In this document: piece after piece, positions 1 through 5,423 of the stretch
Layout of the letters: each line of letters opens with the position of its first letter
Numbering within the stretch: the stretch's first letter is position 1
From: Tannerella sp.
Lineage (GTDB): Bacteria > Bacteroidota > Bacteroidia > Bacteroidales > Tannerellaceae
Direction of reading: 5' to 3'
Assembly: GCA_031275525.1 (NCBI GenBank)
Contig: JAISOP010000176.1
Coordinates: 1-6,984 of the forward strand
DNA length: 6,984 nt
Made by a program: the position numbers and the translations under genes
Notes under the pieces: generated by a model
What the model saw: only the letters and a program-made list of their open reading frames with translations
The model's database searches: none
Told to the model about the DNA's origin: nothing

Positions 1-42
1 AGATGAAATTCTTCCGTAATCTTCGCGTAATTCGCAGACCAT
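1..42 (-). CDS. possible 5' end of a minus-strand gene, cut by the window edge
   Basis: On the minus strand an ATG at 42-40 opens a frame that runs to position 1 without a stop and reads MVCELREDYGRISS. It follows a purine-rich stretch (complement of about 43-58) that could help ribosome binding. Fourteen codons are too few to identify a family, and I saw no TAnnTTTG promoter on this strand between 43 and 260. The frame could be open by chance. It lies downstream of, and on the same strand as, the sigma-factor unit, so it would be the next gene leftward if real. Low confidence. Confidence 0.2.
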   Translation of the reverse strand, partial: MVCELREDYGRISS

Positions 43-143
43 TTTTTCTTTCTCTCTCTGCGGAGTGTAGCATAGCATTGGAGGTAGAGGTTTCCTTCAG
101 TAAAACAGACGTCAGGCAGTGTTGTAAATACGGTTTCTTCGGC

Positions 144-186
144 TCATTTGTCCGAACTGTGATTCTTGTGATCGGAATGATTTTTT
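144..186 (+). terminator. weak candidate intrinsic terminator (+ strand)
   Basis: TCAT (144-147) and TCCGA (151-155) can pair with TCGGA (172-176) and ATGA (177-180), leaving a three-base bulge and a 16-base loop, directly followed by six T (181-186). The layout fits a Rho-independent terminator for a plus-strand transcript arriving from the left, but the stem is short and imperfect and no plus-strand gene end can be proven to its left. Confidence 0.2.
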
Positions 187-285
187 GATTCATCAAGGCA
201 ATCACAACATGGCATGACTTTTTCGCTAACCGTCTTGGGTAAATCAAATGTGAGTGGTAAATGAACTTGTCCTCTCAGCGCTCAC

Positions 286-311
286 TAAAAAGGGCGACCA
301 TTGCGGTTGCC
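286..311 (-). terminator. candidate terminator downstream of the sigma-factor unit
   Basis: Read on the minus strand, GGCAACC (311-305), a five-base loop and GGTCGCC (299-293) form a short GC-rich hairpin with one central A·C mismatch, followed at once by CTTTTTA (292-286). It sits about 100 bases after the sigma-factor stop, a reasonable place for transcription to end. The internal mismatch weakens it; on the plus strand the same position is a G·U pair, but no T-run follows there. Confidence 0.3.
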
Positions 312-322
312 TTCCTATCTGA

Positions 323-360
323 GGCTAAAGCCCTTGCGGGCGTTTGTCGGGGTTTTAGCC
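323..360. repeat. REP-like inverted repeat with GGCTAAA/TTTAGCC arms
   Basis: Bases 323-334 can pair with 349-360: seven perfect pairs (GGCTAAA with TTTAGCC), then G·T, three C-G pairs and T·G, around a 14-base loop. A competing small hairpin, GCCC TTGC GGGC, lies at 330-341. No T-run follows in either direction, so it does not look like a simple terminator. Palindromes of this size between genes resemble REP-type extragenic repeats, but whether it recurs in the genome cannot be seen here. It stands alone in the 1-410 gap with the smaller hairpin at 293-311; otherwise I see no gene there. Confidence 0.5.
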
Positions 361-410
361 CGGTGGTTGCTGTTGCTGCTCGATGCAACGGAGCTTTTCC
401 ATCTCTATTC

Positions 411-983
411 CTACAAGCCGGTCAGTTCGTAATACGAGTCTTTCATTCGTTTTCGCAGATGCAGTACAGCATAGTGCTTTCGCGACAGCAGGGTATTGAG
501 GCCGATGCCTGTCGTACGGGCGATTTCCTTTACCGGAATACCGTCCAATTCCGTCAACTCGAATATTTCGCGCTGCTCCGGAGGCAGTTCCGACAGGGCC
601 TGTTCCAGTTCCGTCCAAACCAACGAACGCAGGTATTCCGTTTCGGGCGAAGGCGAAGTCTCGTCGTCAAACAGCGCTTCCGAAAAATCCCGTATCACCA
701 CTTCTTCAAATTCTTCCTCCCGGCATGCCGGCCATTCCCCCTCCCGTTTCTTTTTCCCGTGATTGATAATCGTGTTCCGCGCCACGCGGTAGAGCCATGC
801 CTCTACCTTTTCAATCGGGTTCAACGTGTTCCCGATCGCCTTGAGCAACTGATAAAAAACCTCTTGCAGCATATCATCGGCATCCTCACGGTTCGTAACG
901 CGCTTACGAATAAACGCTTTCAGACGCGGATGATAGGCTGCAATCAGTTTTTCGGCCTCCTGTATCCCTGCCGGTTTACTCAT
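411..983 (-). CDS. ECF-type RNA polymerase sigma factor
   Basis: This is a 190-residue sigma-70 family factor of the extracytoplasmic-function class, expected to bind core RNA polymerase and direct it to a small regulon. Region 2 covers about residues 11-80, including the core-binding stretch REDADDMLQEVFYQLLKAI (32-50) and the -10 recognition stretch EAWLYRVARNTIINHGKKKR (61-80). A strongly acidic linker (about 81-118) leads to region 4 (about 119-180), with LSELPPEQREIFELTELDG and the helix-turn-helix VKEIARTTGIGLNTLLSRKHYA (151-172). There is no C-terminal extension. I chose the ATG at 983: it has AAGGGAG directly before it and overlaps the upstream stop (ATGAGTAA), whereas a TTG 36 bases further up would add 12 residues and overlap the neighbour more. 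Co-transcription with the upstream His-rich membrane protein is strongly implied. The regulon and inducing signal are not visible. Family call is secure; subgroup is not assigned. Confidence 0.93.
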   Translation of the reverse strand: MSKPAGIQEAEKLIAAYHPRLKAFIRKRVTNREDADDMLQEVFYQLLKAIGNTLNPIEKVEAWLYRVARNTIINHGKKKREGEWPACREEEFEEVVIRDFSEALFDDETSPSPETEYLRSLVWTELEQALSELPPEQREIFELTELDGIPVKEIARTTGIGLNTLLSRKHYAVLHLRKRMKDSYYELTGL

Positions 984-1347
984 CTCCCTTATCCGGCGTA
1001 CTGCTTTCTTCCGGCCCAAAACCTCTTCTGCCGTGAAAATCCCTTGCTCCGAAGGCCAATTGCCGCCGTTTGCGAATGAAGGTTTCCCGTTCTTCGGGCG
1101 TCATTTTCCGCCATTTTTCGTACAAATGGCTGTGCGAATGCCCGTGCATCCAGTGTCCGCCAAAGCCGCCAAAGCCGCCGAAAAGAATCCGCGCAAGCGC
1201 CAGCATACCCAATGCCTGCCAGAAATGGAGGGTTTTCCAGCCGATGGTCGCGGGGATCAGCCAGTTCCACAACCACATCACAATGGCGCCGAATCCGGCT
1301 GCAATGGCCAGACCCAACAATACATGTTTCAAAAAATGTACTCTCAT
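976..1347 (-). CDS. small His-rich two-helix membrane protein, partner of the sigma factor
   Basis: A 123-residue protein of unassigned function. From its N-terminus: a short basic segment (MRVHFLKH), a first hydrophobic helix (about residues 8-31, ending in WLWNWLIP), a second (about 40-58, FWQALGMLALARILF), a GGFGGFGG run, a histidine cluster HWMHGHSHSH (65-74), and a charged tail with KMTPEERETFIRKRRQ. Both ends are basic, so by the positive-inside rule both should face the cytoplasm. I recall similar Bacteroidetes proteins with the LWNWLMP and FWQALG signatures, but no defined role. The histidines suggest metal binding; the cytoplasmic tail and overlap with the sigma gene suggest a sensor or anti-sigma role. 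Both are inference. The start is uncertain: an in-frame ATG at 1377 would add ten residues. I prefer 1347 because a near-consensus promoter at 1383-1390 would start transcription at about 1376. Confidence 0.75.
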   Translation of the reverse strand: MRVHFLKHVLLGLAIAAGFGAIVMWLWNWLIPATIGWKTLHFWQALGMLALARILFGGFGGFGGHWMHGHSHSHLYEKWRKMTPEERETFIRKRRQLAFGARDFHGRRGFGPEESSTPDKGDE

Positions 1348-1382
1348 ATCCAATACTTTTATTAGTGTTCTATTCATATAGA

Positions 1383-1390
1383 CAAATGAA
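1383..1390 (-). promoter_or_regulatory. near-consensus -7 element for the sigma-factor unit
   Basis: On the minus strand TTCATTTG differs by one base from TAnnTTTG, the Bacteroidetes -7 element. Transcription would begin around 1376, leaving a leader of about 28 bases before the ATG at 1347. No TTTG was found at the -33 position. It is placed back to back with the plus-strand promoter at 1435-1442. Confidence 0.35.
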
Positions 1391-1434
1391 CGGGGAAAAT
1401 ATTTTACGGGCAGGTAAAAAACCGTGTTTCTTCG

Positions 1435-1442
1435 TACATTTG
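1435..1442 (+). promoter_or_regulatory. TAnnTTTG promoter element of the SUI1-family gene
   Basis: TACATTTG is an exact match to the Bacteroidetes -7 consensus TAnnTTTG. It lies 22 bases before the ATG at 1464, so the expected start of transcription is around 1449 with a very short leader. A clear -33 TTTG is not seen. Confidence 0.6.
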
Positions 1443-1463
1443 CCGGGATTCAGGAAACGAGGT

Positions 1464-1808
1464 ATGAAGAAGAATGATTGGAAAGAACGGCTGGGGGTAA
1501 CTTATTCTACGAATCCGGACTTTGCGTTCCAAACGGAGGCAACGGACGAGGAGGCGACCCTGCCGAAGGAAAAGCAGCGGTTGCGCATTGCGCTGGACAA
1601 ACATAACCGCAAAGGCAAGACCGTGACCTTAATCACCGGTTTCCGCGGAACGGATGATGATTTGGCGGCGCTCGGCAAGAGGCTGAAGGTCAAATGTGGT
1701 ACCGGTGGTTCGACGAAAGACGGCGAGATTATTCTGCAAGGCGACTTTCGGCAAAATGCGCTGGAACTCCTTACGAAAGACGGCTATTCCGGAAGCAAAA
1801 TCATCTGA
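1464..1808 (+). CDS. SUI1/eIF1-family translation factor (YciH-like)
   Basis: This 114-residue cytoplasmic protein belongs to the SUI1 family, related to eukaryotic eIF1 and to bacterial YciH, which binds the small ribosomal subunit and influences the fidelity of initiation. The first ~40 residues form a variable, acidic N-terminal extension (QTEATDEEATLPKEKQ). The SUI1 domain follows, with RKGKTVTLITGFRG (about 49-62), DDLAALGKRLKVKCGTGGSTKDGEIILQGD (about 66-94, containing the characteristic KCGTGGS loop) and LLTKDGYSGSK near the end. Length is normal for bacterial members. The ATG at 1464 is preceded by GAGG-type bases (about 1459-1462) and a promoter element. The frame stays open upstream to 1212, but that stretch lies over the divergent gene and has no family similarity. 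It is likely monocistronic: 381 bases with their own structure separate it from pfkA. Confidence 0.92.
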   Translation: MKKNDWKERLGVTYSTNPDFAFQTEATDEEATLPKEKQRLRIALDKHNRKGKTVTLITGFRGTDDDLAALGKRLKVKCGTGGSTKDGEIILQGDFRQNALELLTKDGYSGSKII

Positions 1809-1944
1809 AGCATCCTTTCTCTTACACAGAGATACCCCGTAAAAAGATTATTTGTTTGAAAGTCAAAACACTGTACCATCTCCATTCCCCCCACTGAGGC
1901 CTGCGGATGAAGAGGTCGTTTCATTTCTCAAATCGCTCTGTATC

Positions 1945-2032
1945 AGACCGCCATTAGGAAAGGGTCCTTTCCTGCATTAGGAAAGCCGCCTTTCCTGCAT
2001 TAGGACAGGACCCTGTCCTTGGAAGGCGGTTT
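1945..2032. repeat. three tandem palindromic units enclosed by an outer stem
   Basis: Three near-identical units begin with CATTAGGA: 1952-1974 (23 bp), 1975-1997 (23 bp) and 1998-2021 (24 bp). Each folds on itself. Unit 1 pairs AGGAAAGG with CCTTTCCT, unit 2 pairs AGGAAAG with CTTTCCT around a CCGC loop, and unit 3 pairs AGGACAGG with CCTGTCCT. Between units 1-2 and unit 3 the fifth stem pair changes from A-T to C-G on both sides, so the pairing is kept. AGACCGCC (1945-1952) can pair with GGCGGTTT (2025-2032), closing all three hairpins into a branched shape. The GCCGCC of unit 2 (1985-1990) could instead compete for the same GGCGG. There are no unique spacers of CRISPR type. Function unknown: structured RNA, protein-binding DNA sites, or an extragenic repeat family are all possible. 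Confidence 0.8.
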
Positions 2033-2034
2033 CC

Positions 2035-2110
2035 CGGTTCATTCTTTTGATTTGAACGGGTGACAAATGGAGGCGCAAAATTCATAGCGTCTCAAAAAAA
2101 GAATGAACCG
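2035..2110. repeat. 14-bp perfect inverted repeat with nested inner stem
   Basis: CGGTTCATTCTTTT (2035-2048) is the exact reverse complement of AAAAGAATGAACCG (2097-2110). Inside, GAGGCGC (2070-2076) can pair with GCGTCTC (2087-2093) with one G·T pair and a ten-base loop. The element ends 29 bases before the pfkA -7 element. The 3' arm is not followed by a T-run, so it is not a standard terminator. A short non-coding mobile-element remnant with terminal inverted repeats, or a regulator-binding or RNA structure, could each explain it. Confidence 0.7.
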
Positions 2111-2139
2111 TAAAATGCTGGTATTTGACCGATTTCCGC

Positions 2140-2147
2140 TATCTTTG
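2140..2147 (+). promoter_or_regulatory. TAnnTTTG promoter element of pfkA
   Basis: TATCTTTG matches the Bacteroidetes -7 consensus exactly. The expected transcription start is near 2154, giving an A/T-rich leader of about 36 bases to the ATG at 2190. A TTTG at 2124-2127 is closer than the usual -33 spacing and is probably not the partner element. Confidence 0.65.
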
Positions 2148-2189
2148 CCACGGTTATTTTACTATATTGTATTATTAAATGAACTCATC

Positions 2190-3173
2190 ATGTCACAAAT
2201 AATCAAATGCGTAGGCGTACTGACGTCGGGAGGCGACGCGCCGGGAATGAATGCGGCGATCCGTGCCGTCACGCGGTCGGCCATCTACAACGGAATAGCG
2301 GTAAAGGGCATTTACCGGGGATACAGGGGACTGATCACAAACGAAATAGAGACGTTCAGGACGCAGAACGTCAGCAACATCATTCAGCGCGGCGGAACGA
2401 TTCTCAAAACCGCCCGCTGCGAAGAGTTCCGGACGCCGGAGGGACGCAAACTGGCGCATGAAACGCTCTGCCGGGAAGAGATTGACGCACTGGTGGTGAT
2501 CGGCGGCGACGGCAGTCTGACGGGGGCGCGTCTCCTGGCGCAGGAGTACAACTACCCGATTGTCGGCCTGCCCGGAACGATCGACAACGACCTCTACGGA
2601 ACGGATGTAACCATCGGCTACGACACGGCGCTGAACACCGTGATGGAATGTGTGGACAAGATACGCGACACGGCCTCGTCGCACGAACGGCTGTTTTTCA
2701 TCGAAGTGATGGGACGCGACGCCGGTTTCCTGGCCCTCAACGGAGCCATTGCGTCGGGTGCGGAAGCGGCCATTATTCCCGAAATTTCGCTGGAAAAAGA
2801 CCAGCTGGCGGAAATGATTGAAACCGGTTTCCGCAAATCAAAAAACAGTAGTATCGTACTGGTGGCCGAAAGCGAAGTGACGGGCGGAGCTATCGGCGTG
2901 GCGGAACGGGTAAAAAACGAATATCCGCAGTTTGAAGTTCGCGTCTCTATTCTGGGTCACCTGCAACGGGGCGGTTCGCCCTCGGCGCAGGACCGCATCC
3001 TGGCTACGCGCATGGGGGCGGCGGCCATCGACGCCCTGCTGGACGACCAGCGAAACGTGATGATCGGTATCCAGAACGAAGAAATCGTACATGTACCGTT
3101 TGCCAAAGCGATCAAGAAAAACAAGCCGGTCAACCGGGATTTGCTGAATATGCTCCGGATTGTTTCGATGTGA
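2190..3173 (+). CDS. pfkA: ATP-dependent 6-phosphofructokinase
   Basis: This cytoplasmic enzyme phosphorylates fructose 6-phosphate to fructose 1,6-bisphosphate, the committed step of glycolysis. At 327 residues it has the length of bacterial PfkA. Visible motifs are GVLTSGGDAPGMNAAIR (9-25) at the nucleotide site, GGDGS (105-109), whose second Gly marks ATP rather than pyrophosphate use, PGTIDND (128-134) with the catalytic Asp132, RDTASSHERLFFIEVMGRDAG (159-179) for sugar-phosphate binding, and GHLQRGGSP (256-264). From remembered alignment to E. coli PfkA, effector-site residues appear kept (Arg25, Arg29, Arg159, Glu192, Lys216, Lys218), so ADP/PEP allostery is plausible. I chose the ATG at 2190 because it matches the family N-terminus; the frame is open back to 2103, but the promoter element lies inside that extension. 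No Shine-Dalgarno is evident, as is common in this phylum. It converges with meaB, leaving six bases between stops. Confidence 0.97.
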   Translation: MSQIIKCVGVLTSGGDAPGMNAAIRAVTRSAIYNGIAVKGIYRGYRGLITNEIETFRTQNVSNIIQRGGTILKTARCEEFRTPEGRKLAHETLCREEIDALVVIGGDGSLTGARLLAQEYNYPIVGLPGTIDNDLYGTDVTIGYDTALNTVMECVDKIRDTASSHERLFFIEVMGRDAGFLALNGAIASGAEAAIIPEISLEKDQLAEMIETGFRKSKNSSIVLVAESEVTGGAIGVAERVKNEYPQFEVRVSILGHLQRGGSPSAQDRILATRMGAAAIDALLDDQRNVMIGIQNEEIVHVPFAKAIKKNKPVNRDLLNMLRIVSM

Positions 3174-3179
3174 CGGGGG

Positions 3180-4271
3180 TTATTCCGTTTTCAGGAAAAG
3201 GTCGATCAGTTGCCTGGCGGCAACGAAGGAACTGAGTTCGTTATTCAGTACCTTCCGCTCCATCCGGGGTAGCAGGCGCTCAATCTCCGGATGATGATAG
3301 AAGGCGTTGTGCAGCATGTCGCGGATGCTTTCGTACATCCAGTAGCGGGACTGTTCGTGCCGCCGGTGTTCAAAATATCCGTTGGCCTTGGTAAAGGCAA
3401 TGCAAGCGTCGATCATATCCCAGATTTCTTTTATACCTATATTATAGTAGCCCGAATAGGTGAGTACCTGCGGCGTCCAGCCGGATGCCGCGGGGGGGAA
3501 GAGGTGCAGTGCATTCCGGAAATGCGATGCGGCCAGCCGGGCACGGTCGATGTTGTCGCCGTCGGCTTTGTTGATGACGATGCCGTCGGCCATCTCCATG
3601 ATACCGCGTTTGATTCCCTGCAATTCGTCTCCCGTACCGGCCAACTGAATCAGCAGGAAAAAGTCAACCATCGAATGGACGGCCGTTTCGCTTTGTCCGA
3701 CGCCGACGGTCTCCACGAAGACGGTGTCGAAACCGGCCGCCTCGCACAGGATAATGGTTTCGCGTGTCTTGCGGGCCACTCCGCCCAGCGAACCGGCGGT
3801 CGGGGAAGGACGTATGAATGCGTTTTTTTCGCGCGAGAGGGTTTCCATGCGCGTCTTGTCGCCCAGGATACTGCCCCGGGAACGCTCGCTGCTGGGGTCG
3901 ATGGCGAGTACGGCCAGTTTGTGGCCTTTCTTCAGCATGTACATTCCGAAAGCGTCGATGGAGGTGCTTTTCCCGGCTCCCGGCACGCCCGTGATCCCGA
4001 CCCGCACGGAACGGCCGCTACGCGGGAGGCAGTGTTCAATGATTTCCTGTGCTTGCCGGTGATGTTCGTCTTTGAGGCTTTCGATCAGTGTGACGGCCTG
4101 GCTGAGGATGGCGATGTCGCCGCGAAAAATGCCTTCCGTAAATTCGGAGGTGGTGTACCGTCTGGGGTGCGGGGGTTTTTTGAAATAAGGGTTGACGGCC
4201 GGAACGTCCGTCACTCCCTCATTTACTTTCAGTCCCCGATACTGCGTTTCGTTTTCGGGATGCTCCATCAT
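3180..4271 (-). CDS. meaB: methylmalonyl-CoA mutase-associated GTPase MeaB (ArgK-type G3E GTPase)
   Basis: MeaB is a cytoplasmic P-loop GTPase that protects adenosylcobalamin-dependent methylmalonyl-CoA mutase and gates cofactor loading; in Bacteroidales that mutase works in succinate/propionate metabolism. The 363-residue product has a helical N-terminal region (about 1-88), the P-loop GVPGAGKST (95-103), IDPSSERSRGSILGDKTRM (124-142), the switch-like ETVGVGQSE (187-195), the base-recognition NKAD (234-237), and a C-terminal helical region for dimerisation. These motifs fit MeaB/ArgK rather than a transport kinase, the older name for the family. Its ATG overlaps the TGA of the long DUF1573 gene by four bases (ATGA), with AAGGA five bases upstream, so translational coupling is likely. 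A second ATG codon follows immediately. The mutase genes are not in the window. The stop lies six bases from that of the convergent pfkA, and no terminator is visible between them. Confidence 0.95.
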   Translation of the reverse strand: MMEHPENETQYRGLKVNEGVTDVPAVNPYFKKPPHPRRYTTSEFTEGIFRGDIAILSQAVTLIESLKDEHHRQAQEIIEHCLPRSGRSVRVGITGVPGAGKSTSIDAFGMYMLKKGHKLAVLAIDPSSERSRGSILGDKTRMETLSREKNAFIRPSPTAGSLGGVARKTRETIILCEAAGFDTVFVETVGVGQSETAVHSMVDFFLLIQLAGTGDELQGIKRGIMEMADGIVINKADGDNIDRARLAASHFRNALHLFPPAASGWTPQVLTYSGYYNIGIKEIWDMIDACIAFTKANGYFEHRRHEQSRYWMYESIRDMLHNAFYHHPEIERLLPRMERKVLNNELSSFVAARQLIDLFLKTE

Positions 4272-5410
4272 TTGTATCCTTCGGCGATGACCCTGATACT
4301 GCGTACCGGCCCGTGGGGATCGTTACATACAATGTAAACGTCCGTGGCTAACTGGCCTTTTACTGTTTTCGGGGAAAGAATCACGTTCATAGCAATGGAC
4401 TCTCCGGCGCGTAGCGTCTTCTTGGCCATAGTGGTTTGAACGCGTTCGTCGTTGCTGCCCACGCTGTGAAGCGTCAAGTCCGACTTCCCTTCGTTGGTGA
4501 TTATCACTTGCTGTGACACGGATTTGTTTCCCCAACTGAAGAGTCCGCTTTTCTTCAACTTACCGAAATCCATCATGGTACCTGAAAGTTGAATCGCCGG
4601 GGCGTTTGCTTTTTCCTCTGCCGTGAGTTTGGCAAAGTCATCGACAAAATTCATAGTCAGCGGGACCTCCTGCCTGACTGTAGCGCCCGACGCGCTCACT
4701 GCCTTCCACGTAATGCGTTCCAGCATGTGACCCCGTTTGTCCGGTAGTTTGGAGGCATCAAGCGTGATCTTGAACCGCTCCGCTTTTCCGCTTTTCAGCA
4801 CCCCCGGTGCTTCCAGCCGGATATATTCCGGAACATCCTCAAGCGAAAGCGTCACCTCTTCGTTCGAGAAGTTCCGTATCCATATCTCTTGTTTGGCCTC
4901 CGATCCGGGACGGACGGTGTAAAACAGGAACGCCTTCCGTTCCATCTGGACGGTTCCGATCGTGTCGCGAAAGGCGCGTTGCAGATTGGCACGCTTGGGC
5001 ACCACATCCCCCTTGATCGTCACCCGCAGGCGCGGCTTTTTGTCATTGGTGAAAATGGTCACGTTTTTCTGGAACGGGCCGGGACGGTTCATCGGGTCGA
5101 ACGTGATTAGCACGTTGCCCGTCTGACCCGGCGCGATCGGTTCTTTGGTCCAGTGCGGCTCCGTACAGCCGCAGGAGGACTGGACGTGCGTAATAAGCAA
5201 CGGCGCATTTCCCGTATTTTTAACCTGAAACGCGTGGGAGGCAAAACCGGATTCTTCCTCAACCAGGCCGAAATCGTGGACACCTTCCAGCAGCGTAGCC
5301 ACAGGCGCTCCTTCCGTTTCCGTCTTCCCGTCCTGGGAACGAACCGGCTGGCACAGCAAGCAGCACCCGCAAAGAAGAAGGGCCGGTACCTGTGTTGTCA
5401 TCTTCAACAT
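4268..5410 (-). CDS. long secreted DUF1573-family protein with repeated Ig-like domains
   Basis: A 380-residue exported protein of unknown role. It begins with a signal peptide (hydrophobic LLLCGCCLLC stretch at 11-20, likely cleaved near VRS-Q, about residue 25). The cysteine-rich core could suggest a lipoprotein, but no good lipobox is seen. The DUF1573 domain spans about 38-135: VHDFGLVEEESG, FQVKNTGNAPLLITHVQSSCGCTEPHW with Cys80 and Cys82, then TKEPIAPGQTGNVLITFDP. Two further beta-sandwich-like stretches follow: about 155-255, and about 272-378 with MDFGKLKKSG and VIITNEGKSDLTLHSV. The last echoes the first domain but lacks the CGCT motif. The fold resembles the ASH/MSP class. It lies 13 bases downstream of the short DUF1573 paralogue and overlaps meaB, so the three are probably one transcript. 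An ATG three codons in is an alternative start. Secretion and family are firm; function is not known. Confidence 0.88.
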   Translation of the reverse strand: MLKMTTQVPALLLCGCCLLCQPVRSQDGKTETEGAPVATLLEGVHDFGLVEEESGFASHAFQVKNTGNAPLLITHVQSSCGCTEPHWTKEPIAPGQTGNVLITFDPMNRPGPFQKNVTIFTNDKKPRLRVTIKGDVVPKRANLQRAFRDTIGTVQMERKAFLFYTVRPGSEAKQEIWIRNFSNEEVTLSLEDVPEYIRLEAPGVLKSGKAERFKITLDASKLPDKRGHMLERITWKAVSASGATVRQEVPLTMNFVDDFAKLTAEEKANAPAIQLSGTMMDFGKLKKSGLFSWGNKSVSQQVIITNEGKSDLTLHSVGSNDERVQTTMAKKTLRAGESIAMNVILSPKTVKGQLATDVYIVCNDPHGPVRSIRVIAEGYK

Positions 5411-5423
5411 CCTGTTCCCGGTT

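Larger units (their letters stand above)
1809..2189. other. 381-bp structured gap between the SUI1-family gene and pfkA
   Basis: I see no credible gene here on either strand. The first ~135 bases (1809-1944) show nothing I can name and no clear terminator for the upstream gene. Then follow the tandem palindromic units (1945-2034), the 14-bp inverted repeat element (2035-2110), and the pfkA promoter with a leader of about 36 bases (2140-2189). The two structured blocks touch each other at 2034/2035. Confidence 0.7.

Noticed and set aside
33..62. CGCAGA (33-38) and TCTGCG (57-62) inverted repeat around a pyrimidine run
   Set aside because: Six base pairs with an 18-base loop of simple sequence is within chance; no linked feature except the doubtful start at 42.
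3..188. A 61-codon plus-strand ORF at the left edge
   Set aside because: No ribosome site visible, no recognisable motif, and it runs through the candidate terminator hairpin; not enough to call a gene.
355..402. A 15-residue minus-strand ORF (MEKLRCIEQQQQPPG) just after the sigma stop
   Set aside because: Too short to support, with no evident ribosome site; its glutamine run comes from the simple GTTGCTGTTGCTGCT sequence, and it runs into the REP-like hairpin.
261..1079. A 272-codon plus-strand open frame
   Set aside because: It lies opposite the sigma-factor gene and part of the membrane-protein gene, whose products have clear family motifs; its own translation is low-complexity in Phe/Arg/Gln with no recognisable motif.
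1212..1463. In-frame upstream extension of the SUI1-family gene
   Set aside because: It overlaps the divergent membrane-protein gene and shows no SUI1-like sequence; the promoter and ribosome site favour the ATG at 1464.
1952..2021. Three regularly spaced repeats considered as a CRISPR array
   Set aside because: The units are directly adjacent with no unique spacers and are only 23-24 bp long; no cas gene is nearby.
2103..2189. In-frame 29-residue extension of pfkA
   Set aside because: Family N-termini begin at MSQIIKCVGVLTSGG, and the exact TAnnTTTG promoter element lies inside the extension, which would then be untranscribed or only partly transcribed.
3291..4337. A 348-codon plus-strand open frame opposite meaB
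   Set aside because: The minus strand encodes an intact GTPase with all G motifs; the plus-strand reading shows no family motif and is explained by codon bias of the real gene.
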